The notes under the pieces were generated by a model that saw nothing but the letters and a program-made list of their open reading frames with translations, searched no databases and was not told the origin of the DNA. Source: an uncultured Candidatus Entotheonella sp. (GTDB lineage: Bacteria; Tectomicrobia; Entotheonellia; Entotheonellales; Entotheonellaceae). From it: 64,000 nt of DNA. This document shows positions 1-9,150 of this stretch, piece after piece. The stretch is from the NCBI GenBank assembly GCA_958295825.1, contig OY282375.1:2403489-2467488 (forward strand), given 5' to 3'. A program made the translations under genes and the position numbers. The number at the start of each line of letters is the position of its first letter. Position 1 is the first letter of the stretch.

Positions 1-852
1 TTCACGGGTGCGGCCAGACAAGTTGGCAATATCGTTCCACAAATTCGTTGCAGGTCGCCCGCCAGAGAGATAGGTCTTGCGATCAGGGCGCCCCGTGCCA
101 GACCATACAAGTCGCCCCTCTCTGTCCAACGCCCGCAACTTGGCGGGCTTCATACGCCACCCCCATCTTGGGACATATCCCTTGTATTCATACACAAGGT
201 TCGGCCTTTCTCCCATTGATGCCGTGCGTATGATTTCGTGAAGTCTGTATCTGCCCTCCTCGTCTTCATGTCTGTAAAAGTCGGACACCTATTTCTCATC
301 ATGAGGCACATACACCGGATTCCACGTCCTAGCAGATGTCTTGGAAGAGGACAAGATGAGGTCTCTCACCTGCCCAAAGCCTTTGGAATCGTTATGAGAA
401 CTTGTGCGTCGCCAGGTAATCTCGCTTCTGAAGTTCTCATGCCCGAAGATGGCGTCCATCATCACTTTGAGGTAGTGGCTGGCAGTCGGATCACAATGCA
501 GGTAGATGGAGCCAGTCGGCTTCAAGATGGGCTTCATTGGCAGCAAGCGCTCTACCATGTAGGACAGATACGCCAGCAAGCGCGGCTGCGTGCCGCGCAA
601 GGCATTCACCCAAAGACGCCAGAACTCAGCCACCTTGTCATCAATGCCGCGTTCGCGCATGAGCACCGGCATGACGCGGATGGCGCGTTCGCGCTCCTCG
701 TCCAATGTCCACAGGTCGCAGAAGGCTTCAATCTGGTCAGGCGGCAGGCGGCCGGTGGCATCCCTGTAAATGGCGTTGTATTCCTGATTCGAGTTGAAGG
801 GCGGGTCCAGGTAAATCAGGTCCACGCTGCCCAGGTTCACGTGATCTCGCAT
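1..852 (-). pseudogene. DNA methyltransferase (DPPF type), N-terminal part, broken
   Basis: Large site-specific DNA methyltransferase read right to left and running off the left edge. The motif DPPFNSNQEYN near the start is the catalytic motif IV of amino-methyltransferases. Further on, LHCDPTASHYLK and a TSSHND segment match the family. The frame is interrupted by an in-frame TAG at 289-291, exactly where relatives have DEKYV, and then stays open with recognisable sequence (GWRM, LWNDI) to position 1. The extreme N-terminus is lost where an IS1595 transposase gene joins it near 870; the frame still reads CLTIM just before the ATG. Relatives end in a nuclease-like C-terminal domain; a fragment of such a domain lies at 56300-56599. 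Clearly inactive as it stands unless the amber codon is read through. Confidence 0.8.
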
Positions 853-1664
853 GATCGTGAGGCAGTGACGTACAGCAGGGTATACGGTACGCCGTAGTGG
901 TGATGTGAGCCGTACCAGGCGCGCTTGAGCAAAGACCAGAAGCCCTCAATCGTGTTGGTGTGAACCGAGCCTTCGGCATAGGCCGTGCTGTGGTTGATAA
1001 CGGCGTGCTGCATGAAGTTCTTGACGCCGCCATAGCCCTTCCATTCGTCCGTCATCAGCAGCGAGCCGGCGGGTTCCACGTTGTCCTTGATGAACTTGAG
1101 CAGGGTCTTGCCGCGGACCTTGGCGGCAGTGCGGGCCGTTACGCGGCCGCCGCGTTCGACGGCGCCGACGATCAGGTGCTTGGCCGTGCCGCGTCCTTTC
1201 TTGGCGGGCTTGTCGTCTTCGCGCCGATTGCCTTTACGCGGCTTGCCGCCCAGATAGGTTTCGTCGGCTTCGATGATGCCTTGGAGCAGGTGACGCTCGC
1301 GGTTCACCATCGCAACCCGAATGCGGGTTTGCATATACCATACGGTTTGTTGCCTCACGTCCAGATCACGGGCAAGCTGGCAGCTCGACAGGCTTTTCTT
1401 GGCGTTCGCCATCAAGCCGATGGCCAGGAACCACTTTTGCAAAGGGACTTTGGTCTTTTGCATGATCGTGCCGGACAGGACGTTGAAGCTGGACTTGCAA
1501 GCGTGGCAATTCCAACGGCCCACCTTGTCCAGTTCGTTCTTGCGGGCCACCTTGTCGCTCCTGCAATGCGGGCAGGTCGGATTATCCCCCCAACGGACGG
1601 TTTCAAGGTGTTCAAGGCAGGATTCTTGCGTCGGATACTTGCTGAAAATACTGATCAGGTTCAT
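837..1664 (-). CDS. IS1595-family transposase (ISXO2-like)
   Basis: A 275-residue transposase. The N-terminal zinc ribbon has two CxxC knuckles (CPHC, CHAC). The DDE catalytic core is present: IEADETYLGG, LLMTDEWKGYG and NTIEGFWSLLKR supply the D, D and E. The start is set by a strong AGGAGG eight bases upstream of ATG 1664. The last 15 or so residues after SHHHY look foreign, because the gene runs into the neighbouring methyltransferase and overlaps its first codons by 16 bases. Catalytically this is the most complete IS1595 transposase in the window, so it could supply activity in trans to related elements. Confidence 0.9.
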   Translation of the reverse strand: MNLISIFSKYPTQESCLEHLETVRWGDNPTCPHCRSDKVARKNELDKVGRWNCHACKSSFNVLSGTIMQKTKVPLQKWFLAIGLMANAKKSLSSCQLARDLDVRQQTVWYMQTRIRVAMVNRERHLLQGIIEADETYLGGKPRKGNRREDDKPAKKGRGTAKHLIVGAVERGGRVTARTAAKVRGKTLLKFIKDNVEPAGSLLMTDEWKGYGGVKNFMQHAVINHSTAYAEGSVHTNTIEGFWSLLKRAWYGSHHHYGVPYTLLYVTASRSCEIT

Positions 1665-1735
1665 GGCGTCACCTCCTAAAGAGAAGGGACTACCCTATGT
1701 CTGAATTGTCAAGCCTGTAACTTGTAATTGCGGCA
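837..1735 (-). mobile_element. IS1595-family insertion sequence, right end unclear
   Basis: The transposase gene plus an upstream leader of about 60 bases. The leader carries a TTACAGGCTTGACA-like block that recurs in front of the truncated IS1595 at 41240-41300, so the two are the same IS type. The upstream boundary is placed near the CAATTACAAG sequence around 1720-1735. No terminal inverted repeat could be found at the methyltransferase side, so that end has probably been lost. Confidence 0.55.
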
Positions 1736-1744
1736 GAAAAATAA

Positions 1745-1766
1745 GGGAATTACATACTTGACACAA
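1745..1766. repeat. Left terminal inverted repeat of transposon copy A
   Basis: Starts GGGAATTACATACTTGACAC and matches the reverse complement of 3680-3701 perfectly. The repeat contains a TTGACA hexamer pointing into the element. Confidence 0.9.
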
Positions 1767-1807
1767 CAATTGGTATTATATTGGTTGTGTAAGAGGGAGA
1801 CACAGCC

Positions 1808-2383
1808 ATGAACACCAAGGAATATGATAGCCTTTGCCAATGGTGTGGCTGCTGTCGAAAGTTCTACGCCATCGAACGACGACATGTCTACAAGTGCGCC
1901 GACTGCAAGCGCGAATTCAGCGTCACCCAGAAAACTGCCTGGTTCATGCTCAGCCGCTTACGCGCCGCCATGGGCGTGCTGAACGATAAGGCCAGGCCGC
2001 TGGATGGCGAAGTTGAAACCGATGAGACTTACATCGGCGGCAAGGAAGCCAACAAGCACGCCAACAAAAAACTGCGCGCCGGACGCGGGCCTGTGGGTAA
2101 GGCTCCGGTGGCTGGGCTTCGCTCCCGCCGTGGGAAGATCAAGGCTGTTCCTGTAACCAGCGTGAATCGGCGAGCCCTGCATCACTTTATCCGTTCCAAT
2201 GTCATTGAAGGTGCGACGCTCTACACGGATGAAGCCCTGGTGTATGACGACTTGGCCGGATACAGCCATGAAGGAGATCATGGGGCAATGGCTCAGCAAG
2301 GTGCATCACGGGGATTGCGTGAAACTCATGGACAAGATGCCAGTTGGTTCTGTGGACGTGATTGTCACCAGTCCGCCATATAA
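1808..2383 (+). pseudogene. IS1595-family transposase, internally deleted and C-truncated
   Basis: Homologue of the transposase at 57969-58667. It keeps the zinc ribbon (CQWC, CADC) and the first two catalytic aspartates (VETDETYIGG, LYTDEALVYDD). It lacks 41 residues that directly follow the zinc ribbon; the deletion joins two GCGTC repeats and is in frame. As in the other copy, the part that should carry the third catalytic residue (the NTIEGFWSLLKR region of family members) is absent, and the final 30 residues are out-of-frame translation of the methyltransferase start. Not expected to be active. Confidence 0.85.
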
Positions 2384-3011
2384 CACAGGAACAGCACGGG
2401 TAACGGCTTGAAGGACGGGTGCGACGGCAAATGGGAGAGAGCAGAACTGGTGAAGGGCTACGCCGGGCACAACGACGCCATGCCGCACGATGAATACGTA
2501 GCCTGGCAGCAGGGTTGCTTGCGCGCCATGATGCGCGTGCTCAGAGAAGACGGCGCTATATTCTACGACCACAAGTGGCGCGTACAAGGTGGCCTGCTAC
2601 AAGACAGGGCGGACATCGTACAGGGCTTTCCCGTGCGCCAGATCATCATCTGGCAACGTAGCGGCGGCCTGAACTTTAATCCTGGCTACTTCTTGCCCAC
2701 GTTATGAAGTCATCTATCTGATTGCCAAGCCCAACTTTCGCCTCGCGCCGAAGGCAAATGCGCTTGGCGACGTGTGGCGCATTCCCCAGGAAGCCAACAA
2801 CCCACATCCCGCGCCCTTTCCGGTCGAGCTTGCACAGCGTTGCATCAATTCTACAACTGGGCAGATCGTCCTTGATCCGTTCATCGGTTCAGGCACCACG
2901 GCAATGGCTGCGGAGATGGCGCGTCGGGCATGGGTCGGCATGGAAATCTCTGCTGATTACTGCAAGCTGGCAAGCGAGCGAATCAACGCCGTCAGAAGGA
3001 TGATCCGATGA
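2268..3011 (+). pseudogene. Beta-class DNA methyltransferase (probably N4-cytosine), copy A
   Basis: The modification gene of the cassette. TSPPYN (motif IV) comes before DPFIGSGTTAMA (motif I, the SAM site), which is the permuted order of beta-class enzymes such as N4-cytosine methyltransferases of MvaI/BcnI-type systems. Start ATG 2268 lies inside the end of the transposase frame. One base is missing just after SPPYN (near 2383), and the frame breaks again at ACGTTATGAAG around 2700, where an extra T splits the protein after FLPT. The second break is also in copy B, so it is ancestral. The final codons overlap the nuclease start by ATGA. Confidence 0.8.
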
Positions 3012-3745
3012 CCGACTTCCCGGGCAGTCCGCCCAAGACCCGTAAGGAACTGTTTGAGCGTATGCGCGCCGTCATTGCGCATGGGTGGCATGACATGCCA
3101 AAAGGTCCGCGCGACAACGGCTCAGGCGCGCCAGGGCTGTTACTGGAAGACCTGCTGGGCACCACGGCAGGCTGGGAACTCAAGTGGCACTCTGAGCGCA
3201 CTCACTTGGTGACGTTGTTCCACAAGGAAGCAGACGGCCCGGAAGCTATCATGCGCTACATGGCATCAGAGACGCGAAAGGCCGCCGCAGTTTTCGCCAC
3301 ACCATCAGGGGTAAGTCTGACCTGTTTCGTGTCGTGAACGATGCAGGGCAAGTCATTGTGCGTCCCAGTCAAGGGCAACGGCCCTGTTCCCTATTGGGCG
3401 CCTGAAGAACTGGTAGCGGCGGCGGGGGCGAAGCTGCGCCGCCTGTTACTGGTGAAGGGCGAGCGGAAAGGACAAAGCGTCCGGTTCCTGCATGCTGACG
3501 CCTATGAGACCTTTCACCTTGCCGATTTCGTCTACGAATTGGTCAGGGGGACGATCGCGTTGGATTTCGATTGTCGGGAAATGACGCCAGGCAGTGATGG
3601 GCTACGCAATCATGGCACGAAGTTTCGCATTCCACCCCTGACGGTATGCAGGCTCTACCTGAAAAAGGAGCGATTGTACTTGTGTCAAGTATGTAATTCC
3701 CACATGTTGGGGCACCCCCACGTGCCCATACCTCGTCGCAAATAA
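3008..3745 (+). pseudogene. MvaI/BcnI-like restriction endonuclease, copy A
   Basis: Restriction gene of the cassette. The N-terminal half (GSGAPGLLLEDLLG, then WELKWHS and THLVTLFHKEADGPEA) matches the MvaI/BcnI family, in which the E-x-K of the ELK segment is part of the active site. A 28-bp deletion removes the KDIPDAA stretch seen in copy B and happens to keep the frame. A further frameshift near 3290 ends the frame at 3337; the remainder ([36 protein letters not shown]) continues in another frame. The normal TAG stop has become TAC, so this last frame runs through the terminal repeat to 3745. Inactive. Confidence 0.8.
3680..3701. repeat. Right terminal inverted repeat of transposon copy A
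   Basis: Ends GTATGTAATTCCC; perfect inverse of 1745-1766. Confidence 0.9.
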
Positions 3746-3937
3746 TCCCTCATGCGTGTGTTGCGCTTCGTGAGCACCTGGAAGACGTGCCAGCTCGCGG
3801 CCTCCATGGCCTCGAAAATTCGATACACGAACACAATCGGCGAAGCGCTCCGCATAACAAGGGTCACACCCCCGCGTGAGCTTGGTGCAGCCCGTCACCG
3901 GGTTCCAGGTCACGTCCGTCCACTCTATTCTACTCAT
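3702..3937 (-). pseudogene. DUF5131 (phage Gp37/Gp68-like) protein, remnant
   Basis: Starts with [20 protein letters not shown] followed by [10 protein letters not shown], the characteristic N-terminus of DUF5131 proteins, which carry radical-SAM-like cysteines. After about 43 residues a frameshift and an internal deletion bring in [19 protein letters not shown] and [10 protein letters not shown], which are later parts of the same protein. The sequence then stops exactly at the right end of transposon copy A. Family members are often phage-borne; function is not established. Confidence 0.75.
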
Positions 3938-4333
3938 CTCCACACCCCTCTCAAAAAGCATGCCAAAACCGCCTACATCCCAGTTTTCCACAACCCTACC
4001 CGCGTCCAAACTAATTGATTGCACGCAGCATCGGCTGGCCGCGGGCGACGTCCAGAGCCGTGTTCTGAACACGCCAAGGGAGTGCAAGACCGTTTCAAGC
4101 GCCGGGCGTCGGTTCGAGATGCGGCGACGTGGGCGCATCGGTGCCGAAAAGGTCCGGGAGGCCTGGCCTGCCATGGGAGGTTGGGTAGAGCGGCATCTGT
4201 TGCTGTCCCCCGTATCGGTAAAACGCCCGCCCCTTTTGCTCCCCAAAAGCAGTAGATGGAACACCACCGGCATCTTCACACCTCCAGGGAAGTGCCGACC
4301 CGCCCTTTATAGTATGAATCCCTCGCCGTCGCG
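3938..4333. other. No recognisable gene
   Basis: Spacer between the DUF5131 remnant and an IS5-family element. Open frames here have no recognisable motif, no ribosome binding site and poor composition; I see nothing else in it. Confidence 0.5.
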
Positions 4334-4336
4334 CTA

Positions 4337-5193
4337 GGCTCAGGACTCATAACCAGAAACTAACCGTAAACTAACCGTGGCAGCCATGCAGATGGCACTG
4401 AAGAACGTATGCGCACAGCGGTCGTAACGAGTGGCGATGCGGCGCCAATCCTTCAGCCTGCCAAACAGGCGTTCGATGAGGTTACGGCTCTTGTACAACT
4501 CGGTGTCGTAGATGATGGGCTCTTTGCGCTTGGCGCGGCCCGGAATGCAGGACTTGATGCCTCGCTTGGCAAGGGCCTTGCGCAACCTGTCGCTGTCATA
4601 ACCCTTGTCGGCTATCAGGACAGCGGCTTTCGGTAGGGCCTCAAGTACCGTATCAGCCCCGCGGTAATCGCTGACCTGCCCCGCCGTCAACCGCAGCACG
4701 ACGGGCTTGCCATCGCCGTCGCAGACGGCGTGGAGCTTCGAGTTCAGCCCGCCCCGGGTGCGTCCGATGCAGCGCGAAAGCCCCCCTTTTTCAGCAAGCT
4801 GGCTGCGGTACGATGCGCTTTGAGATGGGTGCTATCGATCATGACCGTCTTGGTGGCGGTGCTTTCGGCAGCCAGGGCTTGGAAGATACGGTCGAAGACC
4901 GCGGCCCTGCTCCAGCGCACGAAGCGGTTGTAGAGTGTCTTGTGGGGTCCGTAACAGGCGGGCGCGTCGCGCCACCTCAGCCCATAGCGGATGACGTGGA
5001 TGATACCGCTGATGACCTTTCGGTCATCGACGCGTGGGACGCCGCGCCCCTTGTTGGGTGACAGGGGTTTGAGTCGGTTAAACGGGTCGTCGGACAGCCA
5101 GAAGTGGTGCTCGGACATGATCGCTCTCCTTGTGGCGTCAGCGTGTTGACTCTCATCACAGGCCCCATGATACCCTTTTATAGGTCCTGAGCC
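4337..5193 (-). mobile_element. IS5-family (IS427-like) element, copy 1
   Basis: Ends GGCTCAGGACTC and GGTCCTGAGCC form short inverted repeats. The left flank is TA, as at copy 3, but the right flank is CA, so the target duplication is degraded. Same IS as those at 15036-15709 and 53010-53857. An 11-bp tandem duplication (TAAACTAACCG) is present near 4360-4378. Confidence 0.85.
4340..5118 (-). pseudogene. IS5-family transposase, frameshifted
   Basis: Begins MSEHHFWLSDD with a GGAGAG site upstream of ATG 5118. The first catalytic aspartate is in MIDSTHLKAHRTA. The frame breaks at a AAAAAGGGGGG tract (about 4783-4793) and resumes with LRLTAGQVSDYRGA, LIADKGYDSDRLR (second Asp) and NLIERLFGRLKDWRR (Glu). 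In copy 3 the same place has eight G and reads through in one frame, so expression may depend on the tract length or on slippage. Its C-terminus is altered by the local duplication. Confidence 0.85.
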
Positions 5194-5198
5194 CAGCC

Positions 5199-5648
5199 AT
5201 GCACGAGACCGCATGCCCCGAGGCGCTGCAAGACATCATCGCAGAGTTCAGCAGCGCCTCGCCCGAAGAACGCCTGGAACTGCTCCTGGAATTCGCCATG
5301 GACCTGCCCGACCTGCCGGAGGAGTTGCACCACGCGCGCGACACCATGGAGCAGGTTCACGAGTGCCAGAGCCCCGTCTTTCTGCACGCCTCGCTGCACG
5401 ACGGGCACATGGTCTACCACCTCGACGTGCCCCGCGAGGCGCCCACCGTGCGCGGCTTCGCGAGCATCCTCCACAGCGGCCTGAACGGCGCCACGCCGGC
5501 AGCCATCGCCGCCACCCCCGTCAACCTCTACCAGCAACTTGGCTTGCACAAGGTCATCTCGCCCCTGCGGCTGCGCGGACTGGCGGCGCTTCTGCAACGC
5601 ATGAAACGCAATGCCGAGGAACTGGCGGCCCCATGCAGGTCGGATTAG
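5199..5648 (+). CDS. SufE-like iron-sulfur cluster assembly protein
   Basis: 149 residues with the SufE fold signature: LDLP-like LPDLPEELHHARDTMEQVHECQS (split here by me for length), where the cysteine of HECQSPVF aligns with the sulfur-accepting cysteine of SufE; then TVRGFASILHSGLNG, TPAAIAAT and LGLHKVISPLRLRGL. SufE accepts sulfur from a SufS-type cysteine desulfurase for Fe-S cluster building in the cytosol. No sufS or other suf gene is adjacent. The IS5 copy ends six bases before the start, so the native promoter and ribosome site are displaced. The last residues (CRSD, stop) are encoded by an interspersed palindrome that begins at 5640. Confidence 0.85.
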   Translation: MHETACPEALQDIIAEFSSASPEERLELLLEFAMDLPDLPEELHHARDTMEQVHECQSPVFLHASLHDGHMVYHLDVPREAPTVRGFASILHSGLNGATPAAIAATPVNLYQQLGLHKVISPLRLRGLAALLQRMKRNAEELAAPCRSD

Positions 5649-5663
5649 CGAAGCGTAATCCGA
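5640..5663. repeat. Interspersed palindrome (TCGGATTAGCGAAGCGTAATCC type)
   Basis: Eight-base stem TCGGATTA / TAATCCGA around GCGAAGCG. Near-identical copies lie at 34091-34113 and 34785-34808. Here it supplies the stop codon of the SufE-like gene and may act as its terminator or mRNA 3' hairpin. Confidence 0.75.
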
Positions 5664-5683
5664 TATTTTCCTTTTGACAGGTT

Positions 5684-6905
5684 TTACTCAAGCCCCGTAA
5701 TCGGCGTAGCCACCAACTCCGGAAACACCCCGCCCTCGTAAGCGTGCCGCTCGGCCACTTCCTCATTCAGTTCGATGCCCAAGCCCGGCTTGGTGGGCGG
5801 AATGATGAACCCATCCTGCCACTGAATGGGCTCCTTCAGCACCTCGCCGTAAAAGCCGCCGAAGGTCTCGATGCTCTCTTGGATCAGAAAGTTCGGGCTG
5901 CAGGTGGCGATCTGGATGTTGGCCGCCGCTTCCAGCGGTCCGCAGTAGAGGTGCGGCGCGATCTGGGCATAATACGCCTCCGCCATACCGGCGATCTTCT
6001 TCGCTTCCAGGATGCCGCCGACACGCCCCAGGGCGGGCTGCAGAATGGCCGCCGCCTGTTTTTCGAGCAGCGGCGCGAACTCGTACTTGGTGGTCAGCCG
6101 CTCACCGGTAGCCACGGGGATGCGGGTGGAGTGCGCCACCCGCGCCATCTCGTTCAGGTTTTCCGGCGGCACCGGCTCCTCGAACCACAGCGGCTCATAC
6201 GGCTCCAGGCGGCGGGCAAAGCGAATCGCCGCGGCGGTCGTCATCTGGCCGTGCGTGCCAATGAGCAGGTCGCACTTGCTGCCCACCGCCTCCCGCATGT
6301 TCTTGACGACCAGCTCGGCGTTGTCGAGCACTTCCAGCGTGAGTTGCCTGGGGTCGAAGGCGCCCATTGGCATGATGGGATCGAACTTCAGAGCGGTGAA
6401 GCCCTGTTCGAGGTATTGCAGGGCGCGGCGCCCGCTCCGGGTCGCCGAAAATATTGGCGACTTCGAGTGCGTCCGAAGTCCCGTCCGGCTCCACAGTAGC
6501 GGGGGCGGGATAGAGATAGGTATAAGATCGCAATTTCTCGTGCACCTGGCCGCCGAGCAGGTTGTAGACCGGCTGGTTGAGCGCCTTGCCCACGATGTCC
6601 CAGCAGGCCATTTCGATACCGCTCAGCACCCCCATGAGGCCCAGATCCGGGTGCTGCGTGTAGCCGCTCGAATAGATGACGCGCCACAGCTTCTCGATCT
6701 GGAACGGATTCGCGCCGATGACGTAGCGCTCGACCACGTCCTCGACCAAGCGTGCCACCAGCTTCGGGTGAAACGGCACGCCGTAAGCCTCGCCAAAGCC
6801 CTCAACGTTGTCGTCCGTCGTCAGCTTCAAGAATACCCAGTACCCGCCGCCGTGGTGTGGCGGCGGATTACCCACTACGTAGGTTCTGACGTCTTTGATT
6901 TTCAT
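5684..6905 (-). pseudogene. Mandelate racemase/muconate lactonizing enzyme family (enolase superfamily), one frameshift
   Basis: Starts MKIKDVRTYVVGNPPPHHGG with a GAGGGA site upstream. The N-terminal capping domain is followed by a TIM barrel with ALKFDP (catalytic Lys strand), WFEEPVPPENL and ATGERLTTKYEF (metal ligands), and a conserved C-terminal IAPHLYCGPLEAAANIQ. It resembles sugar-acid dehydratases of the galactonate/gluconate dehydratase type. The single defect is a one-base shift near 6425-6435 in a GC-rich run (after GDPERA, before LQYLEQGFTALKFDP). Could be a sequencing error; otherwise the gene is intact. Substrate cannot be assigned. Confidence 0.8.
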
Positions 6906-7009
6906 CAGGCTTTTTCCCTCATCTTCCACAGCATGATCTTGCCTGTTCGAAATCTTCCCGGTAAGCGGGTAACCCGGTGGTGCGAAAATCTCGGCGAGGA
7001 AGGAATTTA

Positions 7010-7020
7010 CCCCCCCCCCC
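7010..7020. repeat. C11 homopolymer
   Basis: Eleven consecutive C between the end of a GT-C pseudogene and the start of the enolase-superfamily gene, followed by GTAC. A G12 tract occurs at 13521-13532 at the other end of the same cluster. Confidence 0.8.
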
Positions 7021-7095
7021 GTACAAATGTTCTGATGGCGTACTGTCAGGGCGCGCCACAGATCATTCAGTGCGAAGCCTTGCAGGCCGTTCCCG

Positions 7096-9016
7096 TTACT
7101 GTTCAAGGCGTATCTCCCCCTCCCAGAGGTGATCGAACCCGCCTTCCACGCGCACGTACTGGCCGGTACTGATGCGAGCAATATCATACTCAGGGAGAGC
7201 CACCGTCGCCAGGCATCTCCCGCCGAATATCACGCCGCGCCCGGCGAAATTGAAGTCCAGGTTGTCAAAGCCGTGCTGCTGGCGATGGTCGGGAAGGTCG
7301 TTCACGTCAACCGGGTACAGGTGGAGGAAGAACATCGCTTCGGTGTCGGCGCGGGCGCACGGCTCCTTGACGTAGACCAGCGTGTTTTCGCTGAGAGATA
7401 TATCAAAGTCTGCGCGGACTGCCGGTTCGCCGGCTACCAGCGCCTCGTAGTGAGAACGGACCGCCGCTTCGAGGGACTCTTTGGCGTTTGCAATCAGAGA
7501 GATATTGATATCTTTGCCAGCAATGACACGCTCAACTGAAACTTGCTCTCCCAGCAGTTCTAATTCCCCCAGTATTGATTCACGTCCATGGACCAAGAAG
7601 ATTCTATTCGGGACATTGGGACGCGAGACGACTAAACCGAACATTTCCTGGGTACACCTTTCGAAGGCGCTCCAGCATTGTGCCTCTCCATAGTGGTAGT
7701 TGCTCGGTTTTTCATCTTGATAGAATTTCATAGAAGGGGCTGCAAACATGTTTGCGTAAACCATGTCTCCTTCTTCCACATTCTCTTCCAGAAAGGCGAG
7801 AACGGCCTTGGCGTTGTGGTGTTTCTCATATGGACTGTCCTGCTGCATATCGCCCACTCCGGCTAGGGCTATTGCGCCGGCGGCCACGGCGGCCAGAGCC
7901 GGAGCCAGCCACTCCCGGCGCGTGAGCGCGGCCAGACTATCTGCCATCCAATGGATGGAGACGCCGGTGGCCAGAAAGATGACCGGCCCCAGATAGATGT
8001 TTTGGCGATACCCTCCAAAGGGATAAATTGTCAGTATGGCGGCGAAAATGGCGATGCCAATGGCGAGCAGGGCCAAGGTTGCAATGGCATCGGAGCGCCG
8101 CCTTTTCAGGGATGCCATCAGCATCAGGGCAAATGCCCCAACTGCCAGTATGGCAACGGCTGGCGGCAGGTGATAGTCCAAGAGTCTCCAAGTGCGCTGA
8201 GCCACGCATCCTAAATGGCCGGCTGCGTCGTATGCGTCTTGGCAATAATAATTATAGTTTCCCCTGACTCCTAACCGCCACTGATGATAGCGCGCAGTCA
8301 TCAAGTAGCTTATGGCTCACCCCGCCAGAAAGCACGCCGCGGGCAAGAGCAGGGCGATGCGCGACTTGAACCAATTTTGAACCCGGTTTAGGTATGAATT
8401 CCATTCTGGCGCCGCCAAAGTCGGAGGGGAGGACTATAGCGGCGCCCATTACGGCGATGCCGAACAGGACCAAACCGTATTGGAGCAACGGCGCGAGGAA
8501 CAGCAAAACGCAGAGCAGGGCCTTCCGGCCGTGCCGCAGATACCACAGCAGTCCCGCTATCATCAGCGTGGCCAGCAGCGCGTCGATGGAGTATTCGCGC
8601 GCACCCTGGGCGTGCTCTATTGCGGCAACCGAAAGAGTCGCCAGCAGCGCCGCCAGAAACGCGACCCACCGGTTCATTCCGGCGCGGGGAAGTAGAAAGA
8701 GCAGGGCCGCTACGGTCAGAACGCTGGCCGTCGCCGGCAGAACGCGGATGCTGAAGGCGGAGACATCCACTTTCTGGACCGCCCACAGCGCCAAGGGATA
8801 CAGGATAGGCGAGGAGTTCCTGTGGCGGGTATTGGATACCTCCGCGAGGGCGCCACTCGAATTATTGGCGGCAACCGCTTCGTCATACCATACGGAATTC
8901 CCCGGCAGGTCATGGAAGCGCAGCGCCGCCGCCACTACGAGCAGGCACACGAACGCCGCAAGGGCCAGCCGTTCCGGGGAAATGCGCACGGGGAGGGAGG
9001 GAACGGGAATGCTCAT
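7096..9016 (-). pseudogene. GT-C family membrane glycosyltransferase (ArnT/PMT-like), broken copy 1
   Basis: Close paralogue of the intact protein at 10483-12471. It begins MSIPVPSLPV, then LRFHDLPGNSVWYDEAVAAN (the acidic first-loop motif of ArnT/PMT-type enzymes), and several membrane helices. The frame shifts near 8390-8400 and then meets an in-frame TGA at about 8317 (LAG, stop, AISYLMTARYHQW). The rest (YLGPVIFLATGVSIHWMADS, then a soluble domain ending RISTGQYVRVEGG and HLWEGEIRLEQ) is intact. Its start overlaps the stop of the C-terminal remnant at 9013-9150 (ATGA). Inactive unless both defects are sequencing errors. Confidence 0.85.
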
Positions 9017-9150
9017 TTGCGTTCTTTCCAAGGGAACTCCTCCTTCCAGACCTGCCCTGCGCCGGGGACGTACTGGCCGGTTCGGATGCTGGTGGTGGCG
9101 TACTCCGGAAGCTCGCACTCCACCCAGCACTTCCCATTGAATCTCACACC
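9013..9150 (-). pseudogene. C-terminal remnant of another GT-C paralogue
   Basis: A frame of about 45 residues reads GVRFNGKCWVECELPEY, then TTSIRTGQYVPGAGQVWKEE and stops at the ATGA overlap with the next gene. This matches the last segment of the GT-C paralogues (CVALRKLPDYPITRVRTGQF, HLWGGEIRF). It begins inside the 3' end of the FAD oxidoreductase gene. It shows that a further GT-C gene once stood here and was largely deleted. Confidence 0.65.

Larger units (their letters stand above)
1745..3701 (+). mobile_element. Restriction-modification-bearing IS1595 transposon, copy A
   Basis: A 1957-bp element bounded by 22-bp perfect inverted repeats (1745-1766 and 3680-3701). It contains, in order, a transposase, a beta-type DNA methyltransferase and an MvaI/BcnI-like endonuclease, each overlapping the next. 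The same element occurs inverted at 56608-58731. Relative to that copy this one has lost 123 bp in the transposase, 28 bp and about 12 bp in the nuclease, and single bases in the methyltransferase. No 8-bp target duplication is visible (flanks AAAAATAA and ACATGTTG). It truncates a DUF5131 gene on its right. Confidence 0.85.

Noticed and set aside
238..897. Long plus-strand open frame opposite the methyltransferase
   Set aside because: It is the antisense shadow of a gene with clear motifs on the minus strand; no ribosome site or recognisable domain.
1754..1800. Promoter in the terminal repeat (TTGACA followed by TATTAT/TTATAT)
   Set aside because: The spacing to the best -10 boxes is 10 to 13 bases, too short for a confident call.
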